A stretch of DNA of 64,000 bases from Pseudomonas ekonensis (GCF_019145435.1 NZ_JAHSTS010000001.1:443501-507500); one strand, 5' to 3'. Positions 27,194 to 35,481 are shown, numbered from the stretch's first letter. A program made the numbers and translations. Notes: generated from the sequence alone by a model not told the origin.

Positions 27194-28558
27194 TCAGACC
27201 GGCAAGTGCATGCCGAAGGTATTCATTCCCCGGTCGCTTTGCACGAACACGTCGCCGCCGTGCATCAACGCGATCGCCTTGACGATGGCCAGCCCCAGGC
27301 CGTGGTTGTTGCCGCTGTTGCTGCGCGAGGCATCCACCCGGTAGAAGCGTTCGAACAGCCGCGGCAGGTGCTCGCCGGCGATCGGCGAGCCGGGGTTGGC
27401 CACGCCGATGCTGACCTGGTGGTCTTGCACCTCGATATGCACCTCGATCACCTGGCCCGGCGCCGTGTGCTGCACGGCATTGCTCAGCAGGTTGATCAGC
27501 GCCCGGCGCAGGTGGGCGATTTCGATCCGCACCTGGGCATCACCGCTGACCTGCACCTGCACCTGGGCGTCCTCGAGGATGAAGTCCAGGTATTCGAGGG
27601 TGGTGGCCACCTCGTCGGCCAGCGAGGTCTGCGTCAGTTTGGTGGCCTTGCTGCCCTGGTCGGCGCTGGCCAGGAACAGCATGTCGTTGATGATCGAACG
27701 CAGCCGTTCCAGCTCTTCGAGGTTGGATTGCAGCACTTCGAAGTAATGTTCCGCCGAGCGCCCGCGGGTGAGGGCGACCTGGGTCTGGCCGATCAGGTTG
27801 GTCAGCGGCGAGCGCAGTTCGTGGGCGACGTCGGCGTTGAACGACTCCAGCCGCGAATACGCCTGTTCGACCCGCTCAAGGGTCGAGTTGAACGAGCTGA
27901 CGAACTGCGCCAGTTCCGGCGGCAGCGGCGACAGGCGCAAGCGCCCGGCCCGCAAGGGCGGCGCCAGCCGCTGAGCCTCCTGGGACAGTTTGATCAACGG
28001 CTTGAGGCCGATCCGCGCCACCCAGTAGCCCAGCGCCGAGGCCAGCAGCACGCCGACGGCCGCCAGGCTGACCAGGGCGATCAGCAAGCGGTGCTGGGTC
28101 TCGTGGAAGGTCTCGGTGTCGATGCCGATCATGAAGCGCAAGGGCGGGCGCTGATCCTTGGCCGGCAATTCGGTCAGCAGCACCTTCAGCGGGTAGGCGT
28201 GGCCGGGCAGCTGCAGGTCGCGCATGCCCAAGGGCCCTTGGGCGAAGGCGCGGATCAAGGCGTCCGGGCTGCCGTACTCATAACCCGGATCACCGCTGAC
28301 CACCCAGAAGCGGATGCGCTTGTCCTCTTCGCCGAGCAGGTTGAGCTTGGCGTTGATCTTCACCCAGTGCTCGGGCGTGCCGAAGCGGTTGAGCGCCGAC
28401 TCCAGCACGCTGTAGCGCGCGTCGAGCTCGGCTTCCGGCAAAAGGCCCAGGCCCTTGTCCACCTGCTGGTACAGCGCGCCGCCGATCAGCAGGAACACCA
28501 GCAGCGCCACCAGGGTGAACAGGCCGCTCAGGCGCAGGGCAATCGAGTTACTGGACAC
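27194..28558 (-). CDS. Sensor histidine kinase, heavy-metal-sensor (CopS/CusS) type
   Basis: 454 aa from a GTG that overlaps the regulator's stop by 11 nt. Layout: membrane helix (about 8-29), periplasmic domain (about 30-155), second helix (about 158-178), HAMP, HisKA with phospho-acceptor His246 in FNADVAHELRSPLTNL, and HATPase (NLLSNAVQH, NHGLGLAIVKAIA). The sequence style matches the CopS/CzcS/SilS family. Here it sits behind a drug-type RND pump rather than a metal pump, so the ligand is open. It probably controls its own operon. Confidence 0.88.
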   Translation of the reverse strand: MSSNSIALRLSGLFTLVALLVFLLIGGALYQQVDKGLGLLPEAELDARYSVLESALNRFGTPEHWVKINAKLNLLGEEDKRIRFWVVSGDPGYEYGSPDALIRAFAQGPLGMRDLQLPGHAYPLKVLLTELPAKDQRPPLRFMIGIDTETFHETQHRLLIALVSLAAVGVLLASALGYWVARIGLKPLIKLSQEAQRLAPPLRAGRLRLSPLPPELAQFVSSFNSTLERVEQAYSRLESFNADVAHELRSPLTNLIGQTQVALTRGRSAEHYFEVLQSNLEELERLRSIINDMLFLASADQGSKATKLTQTSLADEVATTLEYLDFILEDAQVQVQVSGDAQVRIEIAHLRRALINLLSNAVQHTAPGQVIEVHIEVQDHQVSIGVANPGSPIAGEHLPRLFERFYRVDASRSNSGNNHGLGLAIVKAIALMHGGDVFVQSDRGMNTFGMHLPV

Positions 28559-29225
28559 CGCGGCTCTCCAGCACATACCCCATGCCGCGGATGGTGTGCA
28601 GCAATTTCTCGTCGAACGGGCCGTCGAGCTTGGCCCGCAGGCGCTTGATCGCGACCTCGACGACGTTGGCGTCGCTGTCGAAATTGATGTCCCAGACCAT
28701 CTCGGCGATGGCGGTCTTGGACAGGATCTCGCCCTGGCGCCGGGCCAGGACACTGAGCAGCGAGAACTCCTTGGCGGTCAGGTCCAGGCGGGTGCCGGCG
28801 CGGGTGGCCTTGCGGCTGATCAGGTCGATCCACAGGTCGGCGATGCTCACCTGCACCGGCTCGTGGCCGCCGCTGCGCCGGGTCAGGGCTTGCAGGCGCG
28901 CCACCAGCTCCAGGAACGAGAACGGCTTGCCGAGGTAATCGTCGGCGCCGTCGCGCAGGCCCTTGATCCGGTCCTCGACCCGTTCCCGGGCGGTGAGCAT
29001 GATCACCGGCGTCTGCTTGCGTGCCCGCAGCGCGCGCAGCACGCCGAAGCCGTCCAGGCCCGGCAGCATGACGTCGAGCACGATCACCGCGTAGTCGCCT
29101 TCCAGCGCCAGGTGCAGGCCCTCGATGCCGTCGCGGGCCAGGTCCACGGTGTAGCCCTGTTCCGTCAGGCCGCGGTGCAGGTAGTCCGCGGTTTTTTCTT
29201 CGTCTTCGATAATCAGGACGCGCAT
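28548..29225 (-). CDS. OmpR-family response regulator (CopR/CusR type)
   Basis: 225 aa. Receiver domain with the acidic pocket EDE at 7-9, phospho-acceptor Asp51 (VLDVMLPG) and Lys in GKPFSFLEL. The C-terminal winged helix has LDLTAKEFSLLSVLARRQGE and VAIKRLRAKLD...HTIRGMGYVLE. The family resemblance is to heavy-metal regulators. It starts 9 nt after the RND gene and overlaps the kinase gene, so pump and regulators form one leftward transcript. Confidence 0.9.
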   Translation of the reverse strand: MRVLIIEDEEKTADYLHRGLTEQGYTVDLARDGIEGLHLALEGDYAVIVLDVMLPGLDGFGVLRALRARKQTPVIMLTARERVEDRIKGLRDGADDYLGKPFSFLELVARLQALTRRSGGHEPVQVSIADLWIDLISRKATRAGTRLDLTAKEFSLLSVLARRQGEILSKTAIAEMVWDINFDSDANVVEVAIKRLRAKLDGPFDEKLLHTIRGMGYVLESRGVQ

Positions 29226-29234
29226 GACCCTGCC

Positions 29235-32200
29235 TCAGTCTGTGGTCGCCAGCGCCGCGGCGGGCGCCGGTGCAGGTCGATGGAATAGCCGCTCGAGCCA
29301 CAAGTATATGACCGGCGTGGTGAACAGCGTCAGGGCCTGGCTCACCAGCAGGCCGCCGACCACCGCGATGCCCAGCGGCTGGCGCAGCTCGGCGCCGGTG
29401 CCGTAGCCGAGCATCAGCGGCAGGGCGCCGAGCAGGGCGGCGAGGGTGGTCATCATGATGGGCCGGAACCGCGTCAGGCAGGCCTCGAAAATCGCCTCCT
29501 GCGGCGCCAGTCCGCGGTTGCGTTGGGCCTCCAGGGCAAAGTCGATCATCAGGATGCCGTTCTTCTTCACGATGCCGATCAGCAGCACCAGGCCGATCAG
29601 CGCCATGATCGAGAAGTCCTGGCCGCACAGCCACAGCATGATCACCGCACCGAGGCCCGCCGCCGGCAAGGTCGAGATGATCGTCAGCGGGTGCACGAAG
29701 CTCTCGTAGAGCACGCCCAGGATGATGTACACCGCCACCAGCGCCGCCAGGATCAGCCACGGCTGGCTCTTGAGCGAACTCTGGAACGCCTGGGCCGCGC
29801 CCTGGAAATTGCCGCTGATGGCCGTGGGCATGCCGATCTCGGCCTTGGCCTGGTTGAGCAGGATCACCGCATCGCCCAGGGCCACGCCGGGCGCCAGGTT
29901 GAACGACAGGTTGGCGGCCGGGAACATGCCGTCGTGGGCGATGGACAGCGGGCCGACCGTGGGCGGGTCGAACCGGGCCAGCGCCGACAGCGGCACCATT
30001 TCCCCGCTCAGCGGCGAGCGCAGGTAGAAGTAGTTGAGGCTTTCGGCCTTGCCGCGCTGTCGGGTGTCCAGCTCCAGAATCACGTTGTACTGGTTGACCT
30101 GGGTCTGGAACTCGTTGATCTGCCGCTGGCCGAAGGCGTCGTACAGCGCTTCGTCGACATCGCTGGCGGTCAGGCCGAATCGTGCGGCGGCGCTGCGGTC
30201 GATGCTGATGTGGGTGATGCTGCCGCCCAGCTGCAGGTCGTTGGAGATGTCGCGGAACGCCGGGTTGCTGCGCAGTTTCTCGGTCAGGCGCTGGGTCCAG
30301 GTGGCCAGGGTCGCACCGTCGTTGCTCTTGAGCACGTATTGGTACTGCGCACGGCTCGGGCCGGAGCTGAGGTTGATGTCTTGCCCGGCGCGCAGGTAGA
30401 GGACGATGCCCGGCACTTTCATCAGTTTGGGCCGGATCCGGTCGATGAACTGGCTGGCGCTGACGTCGCGGTCGCCGCGCTTCTTCAGGGCGATCCAGAA
30501 GCGGCCGTTGGCGATGGTCTGGTTGCTGCCGGAGACCCCGACCGAGTGGGAAAACGCCTGCACGGCAGGGTCGGCGGCGACGATTTCGGCCATGGCCAGG
30601 TGCTTTTTCACCATGTCGCCGTAGGAAATGTCCGCGGCCGCCTCGGTGGTGCCGAGGACGAAACCGGTGTCCTGCACCGGGAAGAAGCCCTTGGGGATGA
30701 AGATGTAGCCGCCGATGGCCAGCGCCAGGGACAGGCCGAACACGCCGAGCATCAGTTTCTGGTGGGCCAGGGCATGGCGCAGGCCTTTTTCGTACCCGGC
30801 CAGCAGGCGTTCGCTGAAGCCCGGCTTGTCGTGGGCGTGGTGCGTGGGCCGGCGCATGAACAGGGCCGCGAGGGTCGGCGCCAGGGTCAGCGACACCAGC
30901 ACCGAAATCATGATGGTCGAAGTGGCGGTCAGGGCGAATTCCTTGAACAGCCGGCCGACCACGCCGCCCATGAACAGCAGCGGAATGAACGCCGCCACCA
31001 GGGAGAAACTGATCGACACCACGGTGAAGCCGATCTCGCCGGCCCCTTTGATCGCGGCCTCGCGCATGTCGTCGCCGGCCTCCAGGTGACGGTGGATGTT
31101 CTCCACCACCACAATCGCGTCGTCCACCACAAACCCCACGGCCACCACGATCGCCACCAGGGTCAGGTTGTTCAGGCTGAAGCCCAGCAGGTACATCAGG
31201 GCGAAACTGGCGGTCAGCGACACGCCGAGCACCGCCGACACGATCAGCGTCGCCGACAGTTGGCGCAAGAACAGCGCCATCACCGCCACCACCAGCAGAA
31301 TCGCGATCATCAGCGTGATCTCGACCTCATGCAGCGAGGCGCGGATGGTCTGGGTGCGGTCGATCAGCACCTTGACCTGCACCGAGGCCGGCAGCATGGC
31401 CTCCAGGGCGGGGAGGGCCGCCTGGATCCGGTCCACCGTCTCGACGATGTTGGCCCCCGGCTGGCGGGAGATCACCAGGTTCACCCCCGGCTGGTCGCCG
31501 GCCCAGGCCTGCACGTAGGCATCTTCCGAACCGTTGACGACTTTGGCGACATCCTTGAGGTGAACCGGGGCGCCGTCCTTGTAGGAAACGATGAGCTGGC
31601 TGTACTCCTCGGGATGGAACAGCTGATCGTTGGTCGACAGCGTGGAAATGCTCGACTCGCCGTACAGCGCACCCTTGGCCAGGTTGAGGCTGGTCTGCTG
31701 GATCGCCAGGCGGATGTCGGCCAGGGTCAGGCCGATGGCCGCCAGTTTGTCGGCGGACGCCTGCACGCGGATGGCCGGGCGCTGCTGGCCGGTGATGTTG
31801 ATCTGGCCGACGCCGTCGATCTGGCTGATCTGGCGGGCCAGCAGGGTTTCCACCAGGTCGCTCAGTTCGGTGCCGGGCATCTGCGTCGAACTGACGCTGA
31901 GGATCAGCACCGGGCTGTCGGCCGGGTTGACCTTCTTCCAGGTCGGCAGCGTCGGCATGTCCTTGGGCAGTTTGCCGGCGGCGGTGTTGATCGCGGCCTG
32001 CACTTCCTGGGCGGCGGTGTCGATGCTCTTGTCGAGGGTGAACTGCAAGGTCAGCAGGCTGGAGCCCAAGGCACTGCTGGAGGTCATCTGGGTCATGCCG
32101 GGAATGGCGCTGAACTGCACCTCCAGCGGCGTGGCCACCGACGACGCCATGGTGTCGGGGCTGGCGCCGGGCAATTGCGCGGACACCTGGATCGTCGGAA

Positions 32201-32336
32201 ATTCCGCTTCCGGCAGTGGGGCGATCGGCAAGCGCGGGAAGGCAATCGCCCCCACCAGCACCAGCGCGAACGTCAGGAGAATCGTCGCCACCGGGTGATC
32301 GATGCACCACCCGGACATCCCGCCGCGCACGCTCAT
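29235..32336 (-). CDS. RND efflux transporter, HAE-1/MdtB-MuxB-like
   Basis: 1033-aa inner-membrane proton-driven pump. Starts MSVRGGMSGWCIDHPVATIL. It has the twelve-helix RND layout with two large periplasmic loops. Transmembrane helix 4 carries GFVVDDAIVVVENI, whose paired Asp is the proton-relay signature of hydrophobe/amphiphile pumps, unlike metal-type RND pumps. FPTIQVSAQLPGASPDTM and NPADSPVLILSVSS are MdtB/MdtC-like. The first codons overlap the adaptor gene. Substrates cannot be told from the sequence. Confidence 0.92.
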   Translation of the reverse strand: MSVRGGMSGWCIDHPVATILLTFALVLVGAIAFPRLPIAPLPEAEFPTIQVSAQLPGASPDTMASSVATPLEVQFSAIPGMTQMTSSSALGSSLLTLQFTLDKSIDTAAQEVQAAINTAAGKLPKDMPTLPTWKKVNPADSPVLILSVSSTQMPGTELSDLVETLLARQISQIDGVGQINITGQQRPAIRVQASADKLAAIGLTLADIRLAIQQTSLNLAKGALYGESSISTLSTNDQLFHPEEYSQLIVSYKDGAPVHLKDVAKVVNGSEDAYVQAWAGDQPGVNLVISRQPGANIVETVDRIQAALPALEAMLPASVQVKVLIDRTQTIRASLHEVEITLMIAILLVVAVMALFLRQLSATLIVSAVLGVSLTASFALMYLLGFSLNNLTLVAIVVAVGFVVDDAIVVVENIHRHLEAGDDMREAAIKGAGEIGFTVVSISFSLVAAFIPLLFMGGVVGRLFKEFALTATSTIMISVLVSLTLAPTLAALFMRRPTHHAHDKPGFSERLLAGYEKGLRHALAHQKLMLGVFGLSLALAIGGYIFIPKGFFPVQDTGFVLGTTEAAADISYGDMVKKHLAMAEIVAADPAVQAFSHSVGVSGSNQTIANGRFWIALKKRGDRDVSASQFIDRIRPKLMKVPGIVLYLRAGQDINLSSGPSRAQYQYVLKSNDGATLATWTQRLTEKLRSNPAFRDISNDLQLGGSITHISIDRSAAARFGLTASDVDEALYDAFGQRQINEFQTQVNQYNVILELDTRQRGKAESLNYFYLRSPLSGEMVPLSALARFDPPTVGPLSIAHDGMFPAANLSFNLAPGVALGDAVILLNQAKAEIGMPTAISGNFQGAAQAFQSSLKSQPWLILAALVAVYIILGVLYESFVHPLTIISTLPAAGLGAVIMLWLCGQDFSIMALIGLVLLIGIVKKNGILMIDFALEAQRNRGLAPQEAIFEACLTRFRPIMMTTLAALLGALPLMLGYGTGAELRQPLGIAVVGGLLVSQALTLFTTPVIYLWLERLFHRPAPAPAAALATTD

Positions 32337-33493
32337 GGCTTCGGCTCCGCTTGCACCACCTGCGCCGGTTCATTCATCACCTGCACGGTCGAGCCGGGCT
32401 TGAGCCGCGACTGGCCGTCGCTCACCAGGACGTCGCCGGCCTTCACGCCCTGGATGATGTCCTGGCCGCTGCCCTGATAGACCATCTGCACCTGCACGGC
32501 CTCGACCTTGTCGCCGTTGACCCGGTAAACGAAGTGTTGATCGAGCCCCCGCTGGACGACGGTGGGCGGCACCACCAGCGCGTCCTTGTCCAGGGCGGTC
32601 TGCACCTTCACCGTCACCAGCAGGCCGGGCCAGAGCTTCTGGCCGGGGTTGTCGAACTCGGCCTTGGCGCGGATGGTGCCGGTGTTGGCGTTGATCTGGT
32701 TGTCGATCAGGGTCAGGTGGCCTTCGCCCAACAAGTTGCCGGTCTCGCCGTCGGTGTCGGCGCCGATGTAGGCCTTGACCTGCGCATGCTGCGGGTCGGC
32801 GATCAGGCCTTGCAGGGTCGGCAGCATTTGCTGGGGCAGGGAGAACTCCACGGCGATCGGGTCGATCTGGGTGACGGTGAACAGGCCCTGGGTGTCGGTC
32901 ATGCGCAGGAAGTTGCCTTCATCGACCGTGCGAATCCCGACGCGGCCGGTGACCGGGGAGCGGATCTGGGTGTAGGACAGTTGCACTTGCGCCGCATCAA
33001 TCGACGCCTGATTGCCCTGGGCGGTGGCCTTCAGCTGGTTGACCAGCGCCTGTTGCTGGTCGTAGGTCTGCTTCGACACGCCGTCATCGACGCTGAGCAG
33101 CTTGTAGCGCTTGAGGTTGACCAGCGCCACCTGCAACTGCGCCTGGCTCTCGCCCAGTTGCGCGCGGGCCTGGTCGAGGCTGGCGCGGATCGAGCGGTCG
33201 TCGAGGGTGGCGAGCAGGTCGCCGGCCTTCACCAGTTGGCCTTCCTTGACCCAGAGCTTGGTGAGGATGCCGTCGATCTGCGGGCGCACCACCACGCTGT
33301 GCAGCGAGAGCACCGAGCCGATGCCGCTGGTGTAGCGCGGCACGTCCTGTTCGCTGACGCTGACGACCTGCACCGGGATGGCGGTGGGAGCCGCCAGTTT
33401 GGCCGGGGCGGGTTTGGCGATGTACCACAGGCCGGCGGCTGCCAGGGCGATCAGCAGGGTGGCGAGCAGGGTGGGTTTCTTCTGGATGTGCAT
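32333..33493 (-). CDS. RND periplasmic adaptor (membrane fusion protein), MdtA-like
   Basis: 386 aa. N-terminal membrane anchor or signal (LLATLLIALAAAGLWYIA), lipoyl half-motif VVVRPQIDGILTKLWVKEGQLVKAGDLLATLDD, helical hairpin (about 100-165), second lipoyl half TQIRSPVTGRVGIRTVDEGN, then beta-barrel and membrane-proximal domains. Bridges the RND pump to an outer-membrane channel. No outer-membrane factor gene is present on either side, so the pump must borrow a TolC/OprM-type channel from elsewhere. First gene of the adaptor-pump-regulator-kinase operon. Confidence 0.92.
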   Translation of the reverse strand: MHIQKKPTLLATLLIALAAAGLWYIAKPAPAKLAAPTAIPVQVVSVSEQDVPRYTSGIGSVLSLHSVVVRPQIDGILTKLWVKEGQLVKAGDLLATLDDRSIRASLDQARAQLGESQAQLQVALVNLKRYKLLSVDDGVSKQTYDQQQALVNQLKATAQGNQASIDAAQVQLSYTQIRSPVTGRVGIRTVDEGNFLRMTDTQGLFTVTQIDPIAVEFSLPQQMLPTLQGLIADPQHAQVKAYIGADTDGETGNLLGEGHLTLIDNQINANTGTIRAKAEFDNPGQKLWPGLLVTVKVQTALDKDALVVPPTVVQRGLDQHFVYRVNGDKVEAVQVQMVYQGSGQDIIQGVKAGDVLVSDGQSRLKPGSTVQVMNEPAQVVQAEPKP

Positions 33494-33534
33494 GCGGTGG
33501 GCGCCGGGGGGACGGAGTTGGGGCAGGTTGTGTC

Positions 33535-33590
33535 TTTATAAACGGGTTTGGGGGTCGGGAGGGTGACGGCTGGCTGACGGCGCTGTCAGT
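33535..33590 (-). promoter_or_regulatory. Candidate promoter and response-regulator site of the RND operon
   Basis: On the minus strand a -10-like TATAAA (33540-33535) lacks a good -35. On the plus strand, TGACGGC occurs at 33564-33570 and 33575-33581, an 11-bp direct repeat, followed by gctGTCAG that makes CTGAC..GTCAG. Direct repeats one helical turn apart touching the -35 region are typical OmpR-family activator sites, so autoregulation is plausible. Confidence 0.35.
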
Positions 33591-33659
33591 TTCGGCCTCC
33601 TGGGTTTGGTTTTGGTTTTGGACTTGGCGGCCTTTGGGCCGACCAGGTTGTGGCTGGGG

Positions 33660-33965
33660 TGGGTACATATCCATTTCTGCGGTAACGGCGGCTTAGGGTT
33701 CCGCCCTTACGGCGGGTCACTTTTGGCAAACGCCCCAAAAGTAACCAAAAAGTCTGGCCCCGGCGTCCGGCCCCTCGCTGAGGCTCGGGGTTCCTTCGCT
33801 CCGGGATTCATCCGGGGGCATCGGCTACGGTTTGCTTCGCTGCACCTCCTTCCGATGTGTTTGGCTGCGCCAAACGGCGCTGCGCGCCTACCCCCGGATG
33901 AACCCCTCCACTCAGCCTTCCGAAGGGGCCGGCAGATCAAGATCAAAAGCGAGGCGAGCTGACAC
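33660..33965. repeat. Pseudomonas multicopy intergenic repeat (probable)
   Basis: A block with gcggcttagggttccgccc, cacttttggc/gccccaaaagt inverted repeats, gtaaccaaaaagtctggcccc and tttggctgcgccaaa. I recognise this kind of text from repeated non-coding blocks in P. fluorescens-group genomes. A reading frame can be drawn through it (33606-33962) but its composition is that of the repeat, not of a protein. Copy number was not checked. Confidence 0.5.
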
Positions 33966-33991
33966 TCGGCCTTTTTGGAAGCACGCCACGG

Positions 33992-34380
33992 CGGCCTGAC
34001 AGCCGACCAATTCCCCCCAGGCCACATCAATCCTTGTAGGAGCCAGCCTGCTGGCGATGACGGCCTGCCAGCCGACCAACTCCCCCCCAGACCACATCAA
34101 ATCCTGTGGGAGCTGGCTTGCCAGCGCTGGCGGCCTGCCAGCCAACCAATTCCCCCCCAGACCACATCAATCCCTGTAGGAGCCAGCCTGCTGGCGATAG
34201 CGGCCTGCCAGCCGACCAACTCCCCCCAGGCCACATCAAACCCTGTGGGAGCTGGCTTGCCAGCGATGGCGGCCTGCCAGCCAACCAATTCCCCCCAGAC
34301 CACATCAATCCCTGTGGGAGCTGCGGTGCGACGACTCGACTTGCCAGCGATGACGGCCTGACAGCCGACCAATCTCTACC
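33992..34380. repeat. Tandem REP array: five ~70-bp units plus a partial sixth
   Basis: Units begin with cggcctgMcagcc at 33992, 34061, 34131, 34201, 34270 and 34354. Each holds a constant block (gccgaccaattcccccc, then agaccacatcaatcc) and one REP core. The core is gccagcctgctggcg in units 1 and 3, and gctggcttgccagcg in units 2 and 4; unit 5 has an insertion that splits the second type. The alternation suggests growth by duplication of a two-unit module. No protein-coding signal is present. Confidence 0.85.
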
Positions 34381-34513
34381 AGCCCCCCCCGATCCCTCTG
34401 CGAAACCGGCTGCATTTCAGAACCGAAATGTTTAAAGGCTGTTGCAGATTTGCCGAACCCTCCCACAAGGTTTTCAGGTTGTCCGTCGGAAGCCCGCTCT
34501 CTAGTCTTTTCCC
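34381..34513. other. Intergenic, no gene seen
   Basis: Sequence between the REP array and the structured leader. It includes a homopolymeric C run near 34385 and no convincing reading frame. A promoter for the downstream gene may lie here, but I could not assign one. Confidence 0.4.
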
Positions 34514-34716
34514 GTCGCTGGCCATTCAGCGACCGGGTGTGAGATCCCCGGCTACTCATTTGGATACTTGTGCGAGTCCCTCCATAATCGCCGCCGGCTT
34601 AGACTGTCGGCGATTGTTATGGCGGCTATGTGCGGGTGGACGAATGTCCTGCCGGGTTATCCATGACCGGTGATCTCACCCCGTACATAGCTGCCACCAC
34701 TTCTTCGAGTGAGATC
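34514..34716 (+). promoter_or_regulatory. Structured 5' leader with mutually exclusive pairings (candidate cis-regulatory RNA)
   Basis: Hairpin A: GTCGCTG (34514-34520) with CAGCGAC (34527-34533). Hairpin B: CCGGG (34533-34537) with CCCGG (34547-34551), whose loop contains GTGAGATC (34539-34546). Hairpin C: CCATAATCGCCG (34582-34593) with CGGCGA (34608-34613) and TTATGG (34617-34622), with a 3-nt bulge. GATCTCAC (34672-34679) complements loop B perfectly and, with flanks, pairs 34534-34551 with 34668-34684. A second GTGAGATC at 34709-34716 competes for the same partner, 38 nt before the DUF6124-type start. Seen in sequence; RNA function is inferred. Confidence 0.5.
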
Positions 34717-34753
34717 GGGAAATCGTGGCTTCAAGACTTTGAGGATTTGCTTC

Positions 34754-35110
34754 ATGGACAAGCTGATACCCGACCCACCCTCAACAACCCCGCTCGCCGA
34801 CGCCAGGCGCGCCGAAGACCAAGCCAGAAACGAGCAGGCCGTCAAACGCGCCCTCGATTTCTACCTCCACCCGGAACCCCACAAGCGCCGTCAGCCGAGT
34901 GCGATGTACACGGTCTGCCCCAACATCGGCAACGAAAGCCTGTTGGCCGATGCCTGCGAGTCCCTGGCGTCGGCCAGCATCCTGGTCAGCAATTTCGCCA
35001 ATGAGCTCAGCGGCCCGCAACGCAGCACGGCGCTGGGCATCCAGCAGATCGTCATGCTCGCCGAGCTGGCGGTGAACCGGGCGTTGGACCGGGTGGTGCC
35101 GTTGGCGTGA
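34754..35110 (+). CDS. DUF6124-type small protein of unknown function
   Basis: 118 aa from ATG 34754, with GAGGA 8-12 nt upstream. Starts MDKLIPDPPSTTPLADARRA and continues with AVKRALDFYLHPEP, then CPNIGNESLLADACESLASA and ALGIQQIVMLAELAVNRALD. This N-terminal Pro-rich start, helical middle and LAELAVNxALD ending are the pattern I associate with the Pseudomonas DUF6124 family. No signal peptide or membrane helix. No known function. It follows the structured leader, so its expression may be controlled after transcription starts. Confidence 0.75.
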   Translation: MDKLIPDPPSTTPLADARRAEDQARNEQAVKRALDFYLHPEPHKRRQPSAMYTVCPNIGNESLLADACESLASASILVSNFANELSGPQRSTALGIQQIVMLAELAVNRALDRVVPLA

Positions 35111-35184
35111 GGCCGGGGCGTTCCGTCCATCGAACAGTCCCGACATGAGGCCGGCCGTTCTCTGTTCGGGGCTGTAAAGTGGTT

Positions 35185-35205
35185 GCGCGCAGGTATACTG
35201 CGCGC
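35185..35205 (+). promoter_or_regulatory. -10 element inside a GC palindrome
   Basis: GCGCGC (35185-35190), aggTATACT (-10 at 35194-35199), GCGCGC (35200-35205). The -10 box sits in the loop of a palindrome and no -35 is clear. It is about 55 nt before the small gene at 35254. Confidence 0.35.
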
Positions 35206-35253
35206 GTTCGCGGCTCTCTTCCGGAGCCGACATCCCGCCTCCCCGGAGCCACC

Positions 35254-35481
35254 ATGACTGCCCCAACCGACGACGCCGTGACTGACGCCCCGGCCGTTCA
35301 ACCTGACGCCAGCGAAACCCCGTCGGCCATCCCGGACTTCAAGTTTCCGTTCCGGCCCGGTGAGCTGGCCGCCGCCAAGGGTTCCAGCCAGCCGTGGTAC
35401 AAGAACGGCGCCAAGAACGGCCACACCAAAGTCCCCGGCATGGCGCCGCCCGGCACTCGGCGGTCGATGGGCAAGCGTTGA
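35254..35481 (+). CDS. Small conserved-looking hypothetical protein
   Basis: 75 aa from ATG 35254, with CGGAG upstream; a frame extending 25 codons further up looks non-coding. The first 25 residues are acidic and low-complexity. The second half is compact and basic (FPFRPGELAAAKGSSQPWYK, then NGHTKVPGMAPPGTRRSMGKR). I believe the basic half is conserved in Pseudomonas but cannot name a family. No membrane segment. Basic tail could bind nucleic acid, which is speculation. Confidence 0.65.
   Translation: MTAPTDDAVTDAPAVQPDASETPSAIPDFKFPFRPGELAAAKGSSQPWYKNGAKNGHTKVPGMAPPGTRRSMGKR

Noticed and set aside
29523-32477. 984-codon open frame opposite the RND pump gene
   Set aside because: High-GC antisense frame. 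Composition is His/Gln/Arg-rich, has no motifs, and mirrors the codon pattern of the real gene on the other strand.
33606-33962. 118-codon frame in the intergenic repeat
   Set aside because: Runs through inverted repeats typical of a non-coding multicopy element; no ribosome site and no protein-like pattern.
33992-34380. Regularly spaced repeats suggesting a CRISPR array
   Set aside because: The 'spacers' are themselves repeated and contain REP cores; unit length is about 70 bp and no cas genes are near. It is a tandem REP array.
34428-34673. 81-codon frame inside the DUF6124 leader
   Set aside because: Covers the hairpin-rich leader; similar frames arise whenever the structured region is translated. 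No ribosome site.
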